This document shows positions 48,008 to 61,035 of a DNA stretch of 64,000 nucleotides, piece by piece (position 1 is the first letter of the stretch; each line of letters begins with the position of its first letter). The position numbers and the translations under genes were made by a program. The stretch is from contig JBITNC010000001.1 of NCBI GenBank assembly GCA_050084985.1, forward strand, positions 206,770,001 to 206,834,000, read 5' to 3'. This DNA comes from Nageia nagi. Its lineage: Eukaryota > Pinophyta. The notes under the pieces were generated by a model that saw only the letters and a list, made by a program, of their open reading frames with translations, had not been told where the DNA came from and ran no database searches.

Positions 48008-48999
48008 AACACATACCTTTGTGCCTTAAAAATTTCATGATGCATCAAAATGAGTTACATGTACAATATATTTTATTTTTCCTTTTTGAATGACATCAAT
48101 ATAATATTTTTTATTCCACATCATTGGTCTCATATAATTTTAGAGTAATATAAAAAAATAGCAAGTATAATATCTTTGGATCAGGGACATAAAATACCTA
48201 ATCATCGATGGCCACTGATACAACTAGTGAGAGTTCACTCACTTAAATGTAAAACATTGATGTAACCATTAATAAAGATGTTGACATTGGCTCATACCTA
48301 ATGGATGATGCAATTTACTATGTATCCATATATGGTTATGCTTACAACCATAAAATTATAATATCTTTAGATTAGGGACATAAAATTCTTGATTATTGAT
48401 GGATAATGATATGGCTAGTGATAGTTCTTTCATTTTAATGTAAACTAGTGATCCAAATGTTAGTGAGAATATTGACATTGGCCCATACCTAATGGACGAT
48501 ACATCTCACTATGTATCCAAAAATCTACTACATGATATTTATAATGTAATTTTTATCATAGGATATTTTCTAATATGGTTTTCTTCTATAGGTTACACAA
48601 AAAAAGTGAAGCATTCAACACATACACAACATTAACAACACTATCAGCATGTCAATGGTACCATTTATAATGACTTAAAAAAATCTAAAGTTTTGATAAC
48701 CTCTTCTATATCAAAACATAAATGCAAAGAAATCAATATCCTTAGTAACAAATATGAAGTAGTTAATTTCATGCTTGAGCATCGTAAGGGAAAAATAGAA
48801 TATTTCCTCGTGTTTTATCTTAGATGCAACAAAAAGAATATTTCCTAGGGAAACCAAACCAAAAGGGGGTAGTGAAGGGCTTGCATTAGAATATCTTGCT
48901 ACTATATAAGAGTTCAAAGTTCTCAAAATTTTTCTTCTACTCTTATTCTTTGGATATGTAACTTTATGTATTTCATTATACCTTGATAAAGGTGTAAAA
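48008..48999 (+). repeat. Element D 3' untranslated region with 191-bp duplication
   Basis: No coding sequence. Units 48169-48359 and 48360-~48526 share AATATCTTT, GGGACATAAAAT, ATTGACATTGGC and CATACCTAATGGA at a 191-bp offset with ~20 % differences. Confidence 0.7.
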
Positions 49000-49630
49000 T
49001 ATAGATGCCTAAAAATGAATTTTTATTTATTAAATAATTCATTTTTATTACATCAAGTGATATTTATTGTAAAAAGGGGTTAAAATACACCTAAGGCAAT
49101 GTAATTAATGTAAAAGGACCACCAAACATTGTAAGTGATGTCAAATGCCTATGAAGGCATCATAAACTATGTAATATGTGATTATACCAAGACAAAGAGA
49201 AGATCCAAACATGGTTATAAAATGATATCAAAGATAATGATTCATCATATGAGTGGATCATCATCAACCAAATATGAGAATACATGCATATCATACATTT
49301 GAATAACAATAATATTTTGTAACACCATCTATATATAAATCTATTATTATCCCTTCATCAAATTTCATATACTTCAATTTTTACATCTAATTTTGAGTGT
49401 TTTACAATGTTAGTGGTGTGCTAACCCTAGGAATGTTGATGTCATTATTTTGATGATTATTTACATGGAGATTGTGTGAAGGTATAGATTATGATTCATA
49501 TCAATGGATCTAATAAAGGTACATGTTTATTTTTTCTATAACTGGTATATTTTAGATGTATACTTTAGTATTTGATTTATGGAAAAATAGTGCTAGGTTT
49601 ATTACATTAAATATTATTTTTTTCGATAGA
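49000..49630 (+). repeat. Element D 3' LTR
   Basis: Starts TATAGATGCC (TG changed to TA) and aligns to 22395-23023 throughout. The exact right end is uncertain (~49630), and I could not confirm a target duplication. Confidence 0.8.
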
Positions 49631-52600
49631 ATGATTTACCATTATGTATATTTGAATGCCCATGATCACCTAAATCTTCAAATTCCTAGGATTTCAAGTA
49701 GATGATGAGCCTTAATTGGTTACCATTTTTAATGCAAGTCTAACATGAAGGTAAAGAAAACTCTAACTATAGAGAATGGTGGATCATTTAAGAAAAAAAG
49801 ATGTTTTACAAAATATTACTACAAGTTTAACATGTTGGAAGCTTCAAATAACCAAAATACCCAACAAAATTTTAGAAATAAGTAAAAATGAATAATCATG
49901 TAATTTCAAAGAATAGTTGAAAATGAATTTTTATTAAATGTTGTGGTTGTGAATGAAAACATAGTTTCATGGAAAATAATGATCCCAACCTATGCACAAA
50001 ATGCCACCATGGATAAAAAATTTCCAACATATTCCACCATAGGAGCTCAAGAAGAAAGTATAGACATACATTAGAGAGTAGTTTAAAATGTTTTTTAATA
50101 AATGTTATAGTAGTAAATGCTATGAAAAATGAATATACATGTTCTATAAGGTAAATTACTGATAAATATCATATTTCACAACTAATTTATAAAAAAATTA
50201 TTTAATGTTGCCACATTGAAATACATGTATGAGATTCTTTCCACTCTTTTTTCTTCTTTGGGTTAGTTTTTGTCTATCAGAGCAATACCAATTTTTGGTT
50301 TGCTTTTCTAGTGTTTTGGTGTATCATGAATCAAATCACAATAATAAGGGATAGGTCTTAAACCCAAAATCTAAAATATCAAATTTTAACATATATACTA
50401 AATCCATTTTGATTATTAACCATACTATATTCATTTGAATCATGTTTTTAACTCGTTGTACCCCAACTTTGGGGAAAAATATTTTTTGATTGATGTAGGC
50501 CTCTAATTTTACTTTGATAGTGACATCATCATTGATAGAAACCATAATCATAGTTGAAAATTCTTCATCTTAATCATGTAGTAAGACCACATTTTTTCCT
50601 TTTTTTGAATTTATTGCTTTAACAAAATGTTATCTTAGTAAACATAATTTATAGCAGGTTTGACATCCTAACAAAATATGGGGCTTGCCATAGCTAAAAA
50701 ATAGTAACCAATGCATTGATAGGAATAAATACTAAAAGTTTTTGAATTATTATTTAAGGAACTCCTTTCCTTTACATAACAAATTTTCATACCTCCCCCC
50801 CCATTTTGGGTTAGCATTACATATTTGATATCATGCTTGAAACATTTAAGAACATATTCTTTCTCACCTTCTTCTTGTAACCTTTCTCTTAGTGAATAAA
50901 ATATGTAACATGCAACATTATCCATATTGAGAATAATAAAATGCAAATTCCATGTGATGATGTAGATAGATAATACATTCTTAATTGATCCTCATGTATG
51001 TTCAAATGATACAACTCCTCATTTTGTAGAAATTTTGGCAACATTTTCAAGATCCTTAGCTAGAATATGCCATAATGATATTGCTAACTATTCATAGGTC
51101 ATATCATTTTCTAAAAACTTATATCCAAATCCATATTACCATTAGGAAACTTATTTTTACATTCTAATTTTTAAAATTTTTTATGTTTTTTTTCTCCTTA
51201 TTTTATTAAGTTCTTGAGCTTAACTTGGATTGAGATACCTATTGAGTGTTGAAGACACCAATCATCTATAAGTGCTATAATAACACTAAAATATTTCCCC
51301 ACTCTAACACATTTACTTCACTAATGTTTGGTACCTCTAATGCAATAGTAAATAGTGTCATTTTTTTATATCTTCTCTCTAATTTTATTTCTTGGAAATT
51401 ATCATTTGTTAAATCATCAACTCTAAATCTTGAATAGTCACTAGCGTGGTTGTCCATCTCCATTTCATCAATAACCAAACTTGGTTGATGATGATGAGAG
51501 TCATAATAATTGAAAATAAAGTAAAATAGAAATAAGGCATATATAAAAGTTAATTCAAAATAAATGAAAGCTTATTATGTTACTAACATGGATCATTCCA
51601 AAATTTTTAAACCATACTCATCAAGATCTGTATGAAATTAAATGTATAGAAATCATAATAACTATTGATCATGTGTCTATTAGGATGGAATTATAACCAA
51701 CCTAATAAATAGTTAAAAATGAAATACATAAGGCATGATAACTATTTGATAAGATGCATAATGCCACATAGATTCATGAACTTAAATGATTAGAGGATAT
51801 GCACTAAATGGATTTTATGAAAAAGGATATATAGACTTTTAATTAGATGTAATTGTTAGGTATAAAGATAGACTTTGTAACCTTTTTCAAGTATTCTTTC
51901 TACATGTTCATTCTTCCTATATACTTTTAAGTGGATATAATTATCAAATGTAAAGCTTAACTTTACAAATATTCTTCAAGCATGTCCCACCATGGGAACT
52001 CCAAAAGAAGGTATAGAAATCCATCAAAAAGTAGTTGAAAATGGTTTTGAATTGAATTTTATGGTTGTTATCCTCTATAAATATATATAAAAAATGTGTA
52101 AGAGTACAAAAATTCCAATCATTATTTTATGAGATGCATGATGTAAACATAATATCATGGACCATAATGAGTATAGGATATGGAATTCATGGCTACAAAA
52201 AGGATTGCCTTATTGCATTATTCCTTATATGAATCATTACAAATGCATTTTTTACCTTCTTATTCATGTAGGCTATCATGAGAAAGCTTTTTACTTCATT
52301 GCCAAAATGATAATAAAACATTAATATGCTCCCATATTATGCTATTCTTTCTAATACTTATCCTAAAGTGGGTAGCTATTTTAATGCTCAAAGGGTAAGG
52401 AAATTGATGAAAGATAGAGGACAACCATATTTTTCATGAGATACAAAAACATAAATAAGTTTCTTATATAAAATTTAAGACTCATCAAAATGTAGTTTCA
52501 TATACTATGTTGATCACATGATATGCATAAAATGAATTTTATGAAAAAACTATACAGACTTTTAAGTGGATGCAATTTTCAGATGTAAATACAAACTCTC

Positions 52601-53099
52601 CAATCTTTTCTAACATTCTTTGAGCATGTCCCACCATGGGAGCTCTAAAAAATGGTATAAATGGTTTCATGGACTACATTGAATGGAGGATATTCAATTC
52701 ATGTTGATTATGGAGCCTAATTTATGGGCTAGGTACAAATTATCATACTCTATTTTTGATTGGTCCTCTAAGGGTTTATCTTGTAGAGATCAATTGGTCA
52801 ATCAACTAACTAGTATACTGATAAGTGAAGGGGGTATTTTAGGTGTTTGAATATCATTCAATATATTATAAACCAATCATAAGGTGCTAATAAATTTGAT
52901 GTAGATGAATCAAAAAATAAAATTGAAAACTCCATTTTAGGTAGTCAAAATCATGCCTCTTTAAGTATTAATTTCATATATGGGAGTTATAGTTATCTTG
53001 GGATGTTTTACCATACATTCCTTTACTATTTAAGGTAAAATATGGATGGTAGATCTCCTATAAATTAAGGAAATTGGATTAAGGATATATTATAATTTT
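49631..53099. other. Unassigned decayed repeat sequence
   Basis: AT-rich with no recognised gene. A phrase CCCACCATGGGAGCTC with AAAGAAGGTATAG recurs in diverged form near 50030, 51985 and 52630. The last two are preceded by a shared ~100-base stretch containing AGACTTTTAA and TGCAATT-type words. This suggests an old dispersed or tandem repeat of ~640 bp. A run of nine C lies near 50797. Confidence 0.5.
50668..51478 (-). pseudogene. Possible unidentified coding remnant
   Basis: Two minus-strand open stretches (51478-51275, 67 codons; 50946-50668, 92 codons) have non-random composition, for example SRFRVDDLTNDNFQEIKLER and SLRERLQEEGEKEYVLKCFK. They match no family I know, and stops between them are frequent. 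They could be chance frames. Confidence 0.2.
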
Positions 53100-53426
53100 G
53101 TGAGATTAGAATTACTTATAGTTTTTTATTTTGATGTTGTTAATTTGAGATATTTAGTGAGAGGTTATGTTCATACTCCAAAGAAAGGGCTTGTAATAAG
53201 GTTATGTTATTGGTGTATTTCTTGGAGCACTTGAAAGATTGATGTAATACAAGGGTTGAAATATTCTCTATAGATACAACCCAAATTAGGTGAACCACAT
53301 TAATCTATTACCTCATTTATTTGATGTGTTTCCTTACTGTTTTTCTTAGTTATCTTGTTGTTTCTTTTACTAAGGAGCAGGAGGACTATTTACTCAAGTT
53401 TATATGAAAAATACTAAAACCTAACA
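53100..53426 (+). repeat. Ty1/copia LTR, 3' portion
   Basis: Ends CCTAACA two bases before a copia primer site. The left boundary is not visible; 53100 is a rough limit. Confidence 0.5.
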
Positions 53427-53428
53427 AG

Positions 53429-53440
53429 TGGTATCAGAGA
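53429..53440 (+). other. Copia primer binding site
   Basis: TGGTATCAGAGA, one base from the canonical initiator-Met tRNA site TGGTATCAGAGC. Confidence 0.8.
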
Positions 53441-53520
53441 CAAGTTATTTTTTTAGGTTGCTTGGTGAATCTTATTTATAGATTTGGACTAAGAGGAGCA
53501 AATAGTAGAAGAAAAAATGT

Positions 53521-53735
53521 TGAAGGTAGAAAGGTTTAACATTGGATATTATTTTCAATTATGAAAAATGCAAATGGAGGACTAGCTCTATGAAAAGGAC
53601 CTCTACCAACCACCTGAAGATAAATATAAGAAACCCTCATCCATGAAAGATGAAGAGTGGGAGTTTTTGGATATAAAGTCTTTGGGTGTTGTTAGATTTG
53701 TTTAAGTTCTATTATAGCCTTTAATATATTAGGTG
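53521..53735 (+). pseudogene. Ty1/copia gag fragment
   Basis: RFNIGYYFQL-stop-KMQMED then LYEKDLYQPPEDKYKKPSSM and DEEWEFLDIKSLGVVRF. This is the start of a Tork/Tnt1-like copia gag (F.GxNFxLWKMQMED...L..KDLY.P..G...KP..M.DEEW..LD.KALG.IRL). The Trp before KMQMED is a TGA. The element is truncated after ~72 codons; 53736-54220 holds nothing I can assign. Confidence 0.75.
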
Positions 53736-54220
53736 AGAAAACTACTAAAGGTGTAACTATTAATATGTGTTTTGGTACATCTAGGGTTTTAGCCTAAATG
53801 AACTAAATACACATAAATATTTAACTAAGATAAACATACATGAATAACATGAAATAAATAATATATTAGTGTAATAAAAAAATCATTAATTATATTTATA
53901 TCAATATGTAAAATGAATGCACACACTAAAAAGATGGAATTAAGTGCAAGATAAATACATGTGTGTCCTTACCTATTTCAAAGCTAAGTTTATGCAAGAT
54001 GAACTTGTAAAAGAGAGGTAACCTTAATATGTAAATCCACTACCAATAGTAGAAAGAATCCTAGTGTGGTTGCTAGGCTTAAAGAACTTAGTGTGAGCAT
54101 GCACTTTAGCATGGGTGTTAGTGTTCCAATAGAATGAGGTCTACCATTAAGGATCAATAACAACAAATATGTTAGAGATATTTACATTTATATCATGCAT
54201 GAAATCACCATTTGACGCCT

Positions 54221-54841
54221 TTTAGATTCTTAAAAATGAATTATTATTTATTAAATAATTTATTTTAAAGCATCAAAGAATATTTATTGTAAAGAGGGTT
54301 AAAAATATACCCATGATGATGTAATCAATGTAATGGACCATAATATAATGTGAGAGGTGTCAAATATTAAAAGAGACACCTTAAAAAATGTAAAAGAAAA
54401 TGATCCCAAGAATCAGAGAGGATAAAAATGTTTCTATAAAAAAACATCAAAGGAAACATAATTGGGATATATGAACATCAAGAGAAAGGATCAAAACATG
54501 TAATATCATTTTTACTTGACCAACAATGATGTTTTGTAACATCGTATTTGCATAAACATGTTAAATCCTTCATTCTTATTTGCATGTCTTTATTTATGTT
54601 CATGGATCTATAGTCTTCATACAACTAGTAGCATACTCTTAGGCCATTGGTAATGTCTACTTATTATGGTGTGTTATAGCAATTGATGTATGATATGCAT
54701 TATTTCATTTAGTTGCAAGCTGGATGAAGGTACATCATTTGTCATGTTCATTTAATACCATATTTATTATATATGCTTCAATAATACATAGTAGATAAAT
54801 AATGTATAAATTTATTATTTATGAATTATTTTAGGTCTACA
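54221..54841 (+). repeat. Element C 5' LTR
   Basis: Starts TTTAGATTCTTAAAAATGAA (TG lost) and ends GGTCTACA; then TTTTAGTGAACCTATC as the decayed primer site (TGG to TAG). Confidence 0.8.
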
Positions 54842-55138
54842 TTTTAGTGAACCTATCTTTTTTTATTACTCTTTCCCTATCGATGAGATCTCACATCAAT
54901 TTTTGTGATAAGATCCACACTATTAACAGAATGCATAGACTATTTTTAGGCTATTAGTAGCATAAACATAGACCAAGCCATGGCAAAAATAGCACATTTG
55001 ATGAAATAAGTTGAAAATATTACTAATCAAGTGACATCAATATAGAATTCAGGTAGTAGTTGATAGTTAGTCTAGATCTAATAATAGTTGCAAGGTTAAC
55101 CAATCTTAAGATAACAATAAATTCCAAAAAAAAAGAAG

Positions 55139-56130
55139 AAGATTATGATGGTGTCTTCACCTCACCCTTATAGGATGATATTTGCAATTATCCCCTACTA
55201 ACCAAGTATAAGGCCTTGAAGTTTGAGATTTTTAATGGTGAACAAGACCCAAAGCAACATCTTATCAGCTTTCAAGAGTAGTGCTTCTTGAAATTGGGAT
55301 TGAAGGAGATACTAATAGTAAAAAAATTTCCAAGGAGTTTAAAAGGTGATGCCAATCAATGGTCTATAATTTTTCATTATGATTAATAGATTCATTTAAA
55401 TCATTGGTAAAAGTGTTCATGGGTTAATACAAGTATAATATTAAAGACAATGGAACTATTATAGAGTTATGTGCAATGCATTAGGGAAATAACAAAACCC
55501 TAAAAAAGTATATTCCAAGATTCAAAAAGGTATGGCAATATATTCATAGTAAATTAGATGAGAGTGAAATTTATGGTATATTTAGAGATTCTATTTTACC
55601 AATCATTAATTTGCATGCTCCAACTAATAATAATATTGGATTTGAAGTATTAGTGAAAGAATTACAACAAAAATATAAAGTTATACTTGAGTTAGGAGAT
55701 CTCAAGTATACGTATACTCCTTAAAATAAGAAAATTGTAGAACATATATATAAAAAAAGGAAAAAATAGTGAATATGGATGATTCACATGAATTCCCATC
55801 TAAATTGACAATATAAACTATAATAAGAGATAGACTATATATATTTCTAATTCAACTAATGTTTATTCTAAGAGATTTGATGAAAAAAGATTTATTATAG
55901 CCATTGGAAAAATTGACACAAGATGATAATATTCCTATAGGAAACTTTGATGCTTATTGCACTTATCATAAAAGAAAAGGTCATGTTACAAATTTTTGCA
56001 AAGCATTAGAGGTAAAATTTTTGGATATCATTACCCATGGGAGATACAAAATTGATTAGAAAGATTGAGATCTGAAGGTAACAACTAAATAGTTTCAATT
56101 AAAAAAGAAGTTTGTGCAAGATTATGAAGT
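55139..56130 (+). pseudogene. Element C gag
   Basis: EDYDGVFTSPL, LKFEIFNGEQDPKQHLISFQ and FPRSLKGDANQW mark the capsid (55139-55380). The knuckle YCTYHKRKGHVTNFC (~55950-55995) keeps the C-x2-H-x4-H-x4-C pattern that D has lost. Several frames and stops. Confidence 0.78.
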
Positions 56131-56192
56131 GGGTATCCAAGTCATATTCTAAATTTGATTAATATTGAACAAGTGTCCCACATGATCCCAAA

Positions 56193-56960
56193 ATGTATAG
56201 CATGATTAAGAAATTAAAAACTAATCTTGCCAATATTAGTTTGTATGATCTCATCTCTACATCTGAAACACATAGGAAAATATTATATGTTTTATTCAAA
56301 AAAGAAATAGTCCCTACAAATATGTTTGTTGTAATGTTTTTAGAAAAACTTAAATCTATTAAGGAATATAATGTGATCTCATTTTATAGATCTGAAAAGG
56401 CTTAGTAAAGAACTCCTTCCTAAATGTTTAGCTTTATATATCACTTCTATGATAGATGGATGGGAGATAAAAAGAATATTAGTAGATAATGGATCAACTA
56501 TTAATGTATGTTCTCATAAATTTTTGATACAACTTCAAGAAAAAAGATGTAGAGATACCTACCTTAGAATAAGATACATTCAAAATTAGGGCATATGATA
56601 GTTCATCTAAAAAAGATGTTGGTATAGCTATAATTTTAGTTACAATAGGAGTTAGAATAATAGAAACTCAATTTCAGGTTGTGGATTAAAAATTGTTATA
56701 TAACCTATTGTTAGGAAGATCATGGCTTTATGATATGGATTCAATACCATCTACAGTGCATGAAAAATTAAAATTTGAATATCAAGGTGAGGTACATATG
56801 ATAATTGGTGATCCTAAACCATATGCATTATGTAATGTAGCATATTTAGAATAATTCATAATAACTTATCCTAGATATGAGACTGTACCTTTGGAAATAA
56901 GTGCACAAGTGGTAAAAGAAAAAAAGTAATCTTAGATTATAAAAATAGGTATGGGAATGT
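56193..56960 (+). pseudogene. Element C protease region
   Basis: The open stretch 56193-56405 has ANISLYDLISTSETHRKILY and FLEKLKSIKEYNVISFYRSE, the conserved pre-protease segment of Tat polyproteins. Next, GWEIKRILVDNGSTINVCSH (~56460-56520) is the active site with Asp-Asn-Gly-Ser, then LLGRSWLYDMDSIPSTVHE (~56710). Stops are present. Confidence 0.8.
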
Positions 56961-57059
56961 ACAATATTAAGAACCTTGATCTATTCATGTCTATAAAAGA
57001 TTTAGGACAACCAAAAATTATCAATGTTGAGGACCATTAGCAATGTGTTATACTTCATG

Positions 57060-57690
57060 AAGTTTGCTAGTGACATGAAAATAGTAAAGATGATGGGGGA
57101 TCTTACTTTGTAGTAATGATATCATGATGCATGCATTGCCGAGGCCGTAACTTTTGATCTGGATGTCATTTTGCTCCAAATTTTGGACTGTGGCCTCATG
57201 AAGATTTTCTAAATATGGAAGTTCACTAGAACTACCATACCCAAAAAATGATATTTTTAAGACCTAATTCATCCATCTAAGGTCCTAAAAATAGGCTTTT
57301 TTAAGAGCACTTCTGATTTTTAGGCTTTTTTGCATGTTGCGGCTTTAACAACTCTTGTTTTTGTTTTAGTTAAGTGCTGGTATTTAGATAATGCTTAACT
57401 AGTGTAAGAGGGATGCGCATGCAAATTTTGGGTGCAATCTGACTCATTTTGGTTTTTTAGCTTTTTTATTACTATTTAAAAGGATTGTATTCTCTTGGAG
57501 AAGGGGGTGGATTCAGGAATAAGAAGAGTATTTGGTATGGATTTCTTCTATATATTCTATGATTGGATTTCAATTTCTATTTTCCTCTTACAGCTAAATT
57601 CACATCATATCACCTAGTCCAAAGATGTGAATGAAGGATCATGCAACAAATATAATAGGTATAAATTTTACATTTGCTTTTGTTCATAAG
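57060..57690. other. Unexplained non-coding stretch within element C
   Basis: Lies between protease and linker, where element D has continuous (decayed) coding sequence. Slightly more GC-rich, with GCATGCATTGCCGAGGCCG at ~57130. It may be a small insertion, but clear ends or duplications are not visible. Confidence 0.4.
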
Positions 57691-57759
57691 TACATGAAAA
57701 AAAATTACAAATATAAAAGAGGGGTTTAGGCAAATAAAAATAGGGTATCTCTTCCTTTG

Positions 57760-58399
57760 CTATTGATTTAGGAGCTCTAAAAACTAAGAATGGATTGGGT
57801 AGTGATCAAAATACCAAACAAATAATGGGACCTATCAAGTTTATCAAAGAATGAAATTTGATTAAACTTTCTTATGATATTAATAAAGATTTATGGCTTG
57901 ATGATACTATAACACTTGAGTTTAATTAATTTAATACTGATGATGATATTTTAGAATACTTGGGGGCACATTTAGAATTGCTTAAATCCAACAAAAAATG
58001 GAAAATAAGTTACATTCTTGATGAGTATGCATATTTTGGACAAGAAATGAATTTTAATGAAGTATTTTTTACTAAGTAAGTAGACAATGATACAAGTGAT
58101 ATTTAAGTATTAGAAGAGATTCCTTCATTATTACAAAAAAAGGATGAATTAACATTCCCAAATGAAGAAATAAAGAACTAGCAATTGCCAATATTAGGAT
58201 AAGTAATGAGAAAAGGTTGGTCAAATTTGGAGCATCCCTTCCAACACCTCAGTAAGAAAGGTACAAAAATAAATTTATTAAACATCAAAAGTATCTTGCT
58301 TGTTTTTATACTAATATGCCTAGTTTAGATCCATCTTTTGTTATGCATAATATACCACTAAAGGAAGAAGTCAAAATAATTAAACAAAAATAAAGATAG
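57760..58399 (+). pseudogene. Element C protease-RT linker
   Basis: Matches D's linker: DINKDLWLDDTITLEFN, then VLEEIPSLLQKKDELTFPNE, NEKRLVKFGASLPTP and FYTNMPSLDPSFVMHNIPLK, the approach to RT. Multiple stops. Confidence 0.7.
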
Positions 58400-59000
58400 A
58401 TGCATCCCTCTAAGATGTCGTTAGTTAATAAAGAAATTAAAAAATATTTCAATGCTAGATTCATTAAACCAATTGATTATTCAAAATGGATGGCTAACAT
58501 TGTTCTTGTTACAAAACCAATTAGAGAGATAAGGGTTTGTAATGATTTGCATGATATTATTAATGCTTGTCCAAAAGATTATTTTCTATTCTTGAATATT
58601 GATACAATTATGGATCGTATTTGTAGTCATGATACTTTATCTTTTATAAATGTATTTTTTGGATATAATTAAATTCTAATCAATCTAATTGATCAACATG
58701 AGACTACTTTTACTACACCTTAGGGAAATTTTTGTTGGAAGGTTATAACTTTTGGATTGAAAAATGCATGTGCTACCTATCAAAGACATATGGTATCTAT
58801 GTTCCATGAGTATATTCATAAATTAGTGGAGGTATATGTGTATGACATCTTAATTAAATCAAAGCAAGGCCAAGATCATTTAGAGCTCCTTGAAGAGGTA
58901 TTTTAAATTCTAAAAGTGTATAAGCTTAGACTAAAACCTTAAAAGTATGCTTTTTGGTGTTACTTCAACAAAATTACTTAGATTCATGATATCTAAAAGG
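58400..59000 (+). pseudogene. Element C reverse transcriptase
   Basis: Open 58400-58672: FIKPIDYSKWMANIVLVTKP, IREIRVCNDLHDIINACPKD and LSFINVFFGYN. It continues past a TAA with FGLKNACATYQRHM and an active site YVYD (first Asp of YVDD replaced by Tyr), then KSKQGQDHLELLEEVF. The DGF motif also lost its Asp (INVF). Inactive. Confidence 0.85.
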
Positions 59001-59480
59001 GATATTGAGGTGCATCCTAAGAAGTCAAAGTCCATAATAAGTATTCCAACTCTAAAAAATCTTAAGTGACTAAGAAGTCTTCAAGAAAAGATAAATTTGG
59101 TAAGAAGATTCATTTCCTAACTTGGAGATAAATGTATTCCATTTACTCATTTGTTGAAAAAGGATGTCAAGTTTATATGGAATAAAAAGTATCAAAAAGC
59201 ATTCAAAGATATAAAACAATACTTTTTAAATCCTCCTATCTTAGTGCCTATGGATTTTAAAAAGCTAACATATCTTTATATATCAACCACTTTGTATGTC
59301 TTAGGGGCAATGTTGTGTCAAAAAGATGATTAGAATAAAGAAAGGCAATATACTATCTTAACAAAATACCTATTTCAAGCTATGAATATCAATTTAGACC
59401 ATATATATAAATAGATAAAGAATATAGCTACCCTAGAATTATGATGACAATACCAATCAAGAACTATGATTTGTATACTT
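59001..59480 (+). pseudogene. Element C first RNase H domain
   Basis: Contains LLKKDVKFIWNKKYQKAFKD, LNPPILVPMDFKK and LYISTTLYVLGAMLCQKDD. The first catalytic position has Leu. Similarity fades near LQSVPN (~59490). Confidence 0.78.
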
Positions 59481-60486
59481 ACCTTACAAAGTGTACCTAA
59501 CATCAAAGAATGATGATATGTTTGATATGTGGATAGCAAAGGAATCCTACTTCAAAAGCTATGATCTAAAATATTGCAAAAAGAGGACCACATGTAGTGT
59601 ATATGTTGTATAGGAGGAGCATTAGTGATGTATTTTACATGAATAAGGAACATTGATGGTCTTCGTTAGAGTGTTCTTTGATTTCAAATCAAGTTAATTA
59701 TTTGCATATAGATGTTTCAACTAGCAATGTGATATCCAAATAAATCATTAGTGTTAGAATAGCTCACGTAAGGAAGTACACAAACCATATCCTTGAATGG
59801 AAACATCAAGAGACACCTAAAGGATTGCCACCACCAAAAATATATATGGAATCATGTATGTCCTTGATGTGTACTTACTAGTAGATCCCTATGTATATAG
59901 ATAATAATATGACGTACTCCTTAGGTCAGCATGTACCTACATAAATAGGGTTAGTCCATAATATATAATGATATTTAAGATAATTATTGATAGCATAACC
60001 ATATCCAAAATAAACATTGATATTATGATCATATTCAAGATAAACATTAATATCATTAAATTAAATATTCTAGGTGTGTATTAGTGCAAGCAAATGTATT
60101 TATTTAAATGCATAAATAAATTTTATGTGATAATAGATGCCAAAATTTGGATGAGAAATTGATATCCTAGGTGCATTGAGATTTTCATTCAAAGTACAAA
60201 CCAAGATATCATAGCAATGAAATGTTAACAAGCATTGATAAGCATAATACAAACAATAATTAATCTAAACTTCAACAAAGATTGTAATATAACAAGAACA
60301 TGTAAAAGCTAGATATGGGTTGAGAAAACTCCCTACTATGATATTTTTCAATCCACCTCTTATCATGATATGAACAACACATGACCACACATGAAAACAC
60401 ATGACCATACCAAGACCTTATTGACAAGACAACATATGACATATGATGACCTTGACAAACACAAACAAATAACATACTATAGAATG
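59481..60486. other. Unassigned AT-rich sequence after element C
   Basis: No sustained reading frame, LTR or primer site seen. Some GATAAACATTGATAT-type words repeat near 59980-60060. Confidence 0.5.
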
Positions 60487-61035
60487 GGAGCTTAACTTTT
60501 TGCCAAGAGGCATGATAATATGAGAGCTAAAACTCCATACCAAGAGGCATGATATGATGATGAGAGATAAAACTCTACGTTAATATGCATGATATGATGA
60601 TAAGGGCTGAAAATCTATGCCAAGAGGCATTATATTATGATGAGAGCTAACACTCGACACCAAGAGGCATGATATGATGATGAGAGATAAAACTCTACAT
60701 CAAGTAGCATGATATGATGATGAAGGCTAAAATTCTATGCCAAAAAGCATGATATGATTATGAGAATTGAAACCCTATACCAAGAGGCATGATATGATGA
60801 TGAGAGCTAAAACTCTATGCCAAGAGGAATGATATGATTATGAGAGCTAAAACTCTACACCAAAATGCATGATATGATGATGAGAGCTAAAACTCTACAC
60901 CAAGAGGCATGATATGATTATGAGAGCTAAAATTATATGCCAAAAGGCATGATAGTATATGATAAAGCCTAAAACTTCATGCTAAAGAACCATGATATCG
61001 ATTTGGGAGCTAAAATTCCATTCCAAGAGGCATAT
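60487..61035. repeat. 40-bp minisatellite, about 14 units
   Basis: The unit contains GATATGATGATGAGAGC, TAAAACTCTA and CACCAAGAGGCAT. Units differ by a few substitutions and the outer ones are most diverged. Two further units stand at 63868-63960. Confidence 0.92.

Larger units (their letters stand above)
22395..49630 (+). mobile_element. Element D: Tat-like Ty3/gypsy element interrupted by element B
   Basis: Related LTRs at 22395-23023 and 49000-49630 enclose decayed gag, protease, RT and RNase H (23346-27218) and, after the B insertion, archaeal-type RNase H and integrase (46230-48007). Without B, the element is about 8.4 kb. A second RNase H domain between the first RNase H and integrase is diagnostic of the Tat clade. 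Coding regions carry many stops and several frameshifts, so D is older than B. Confidence 0.88.
54221..59480 (+). mobile_element. Element C: Tat-like Ty3/gypsy element of the D family, 5' LTR to RNase H
   Basis: A D-type LTR followed by gag, protease, linker, RT and first RNase H in order. After ~59480 similarity to D stops: I find no archaeal RNase H, integrase or second LTR before the window end, so C is truncated or interrupted there. Confidence 0.8.

Noticed and set aside
60487-61035. CRISPR-like array
   Set aside because: 40-bp units follow one another without spacers; it is a minisatellite in a plant genome.
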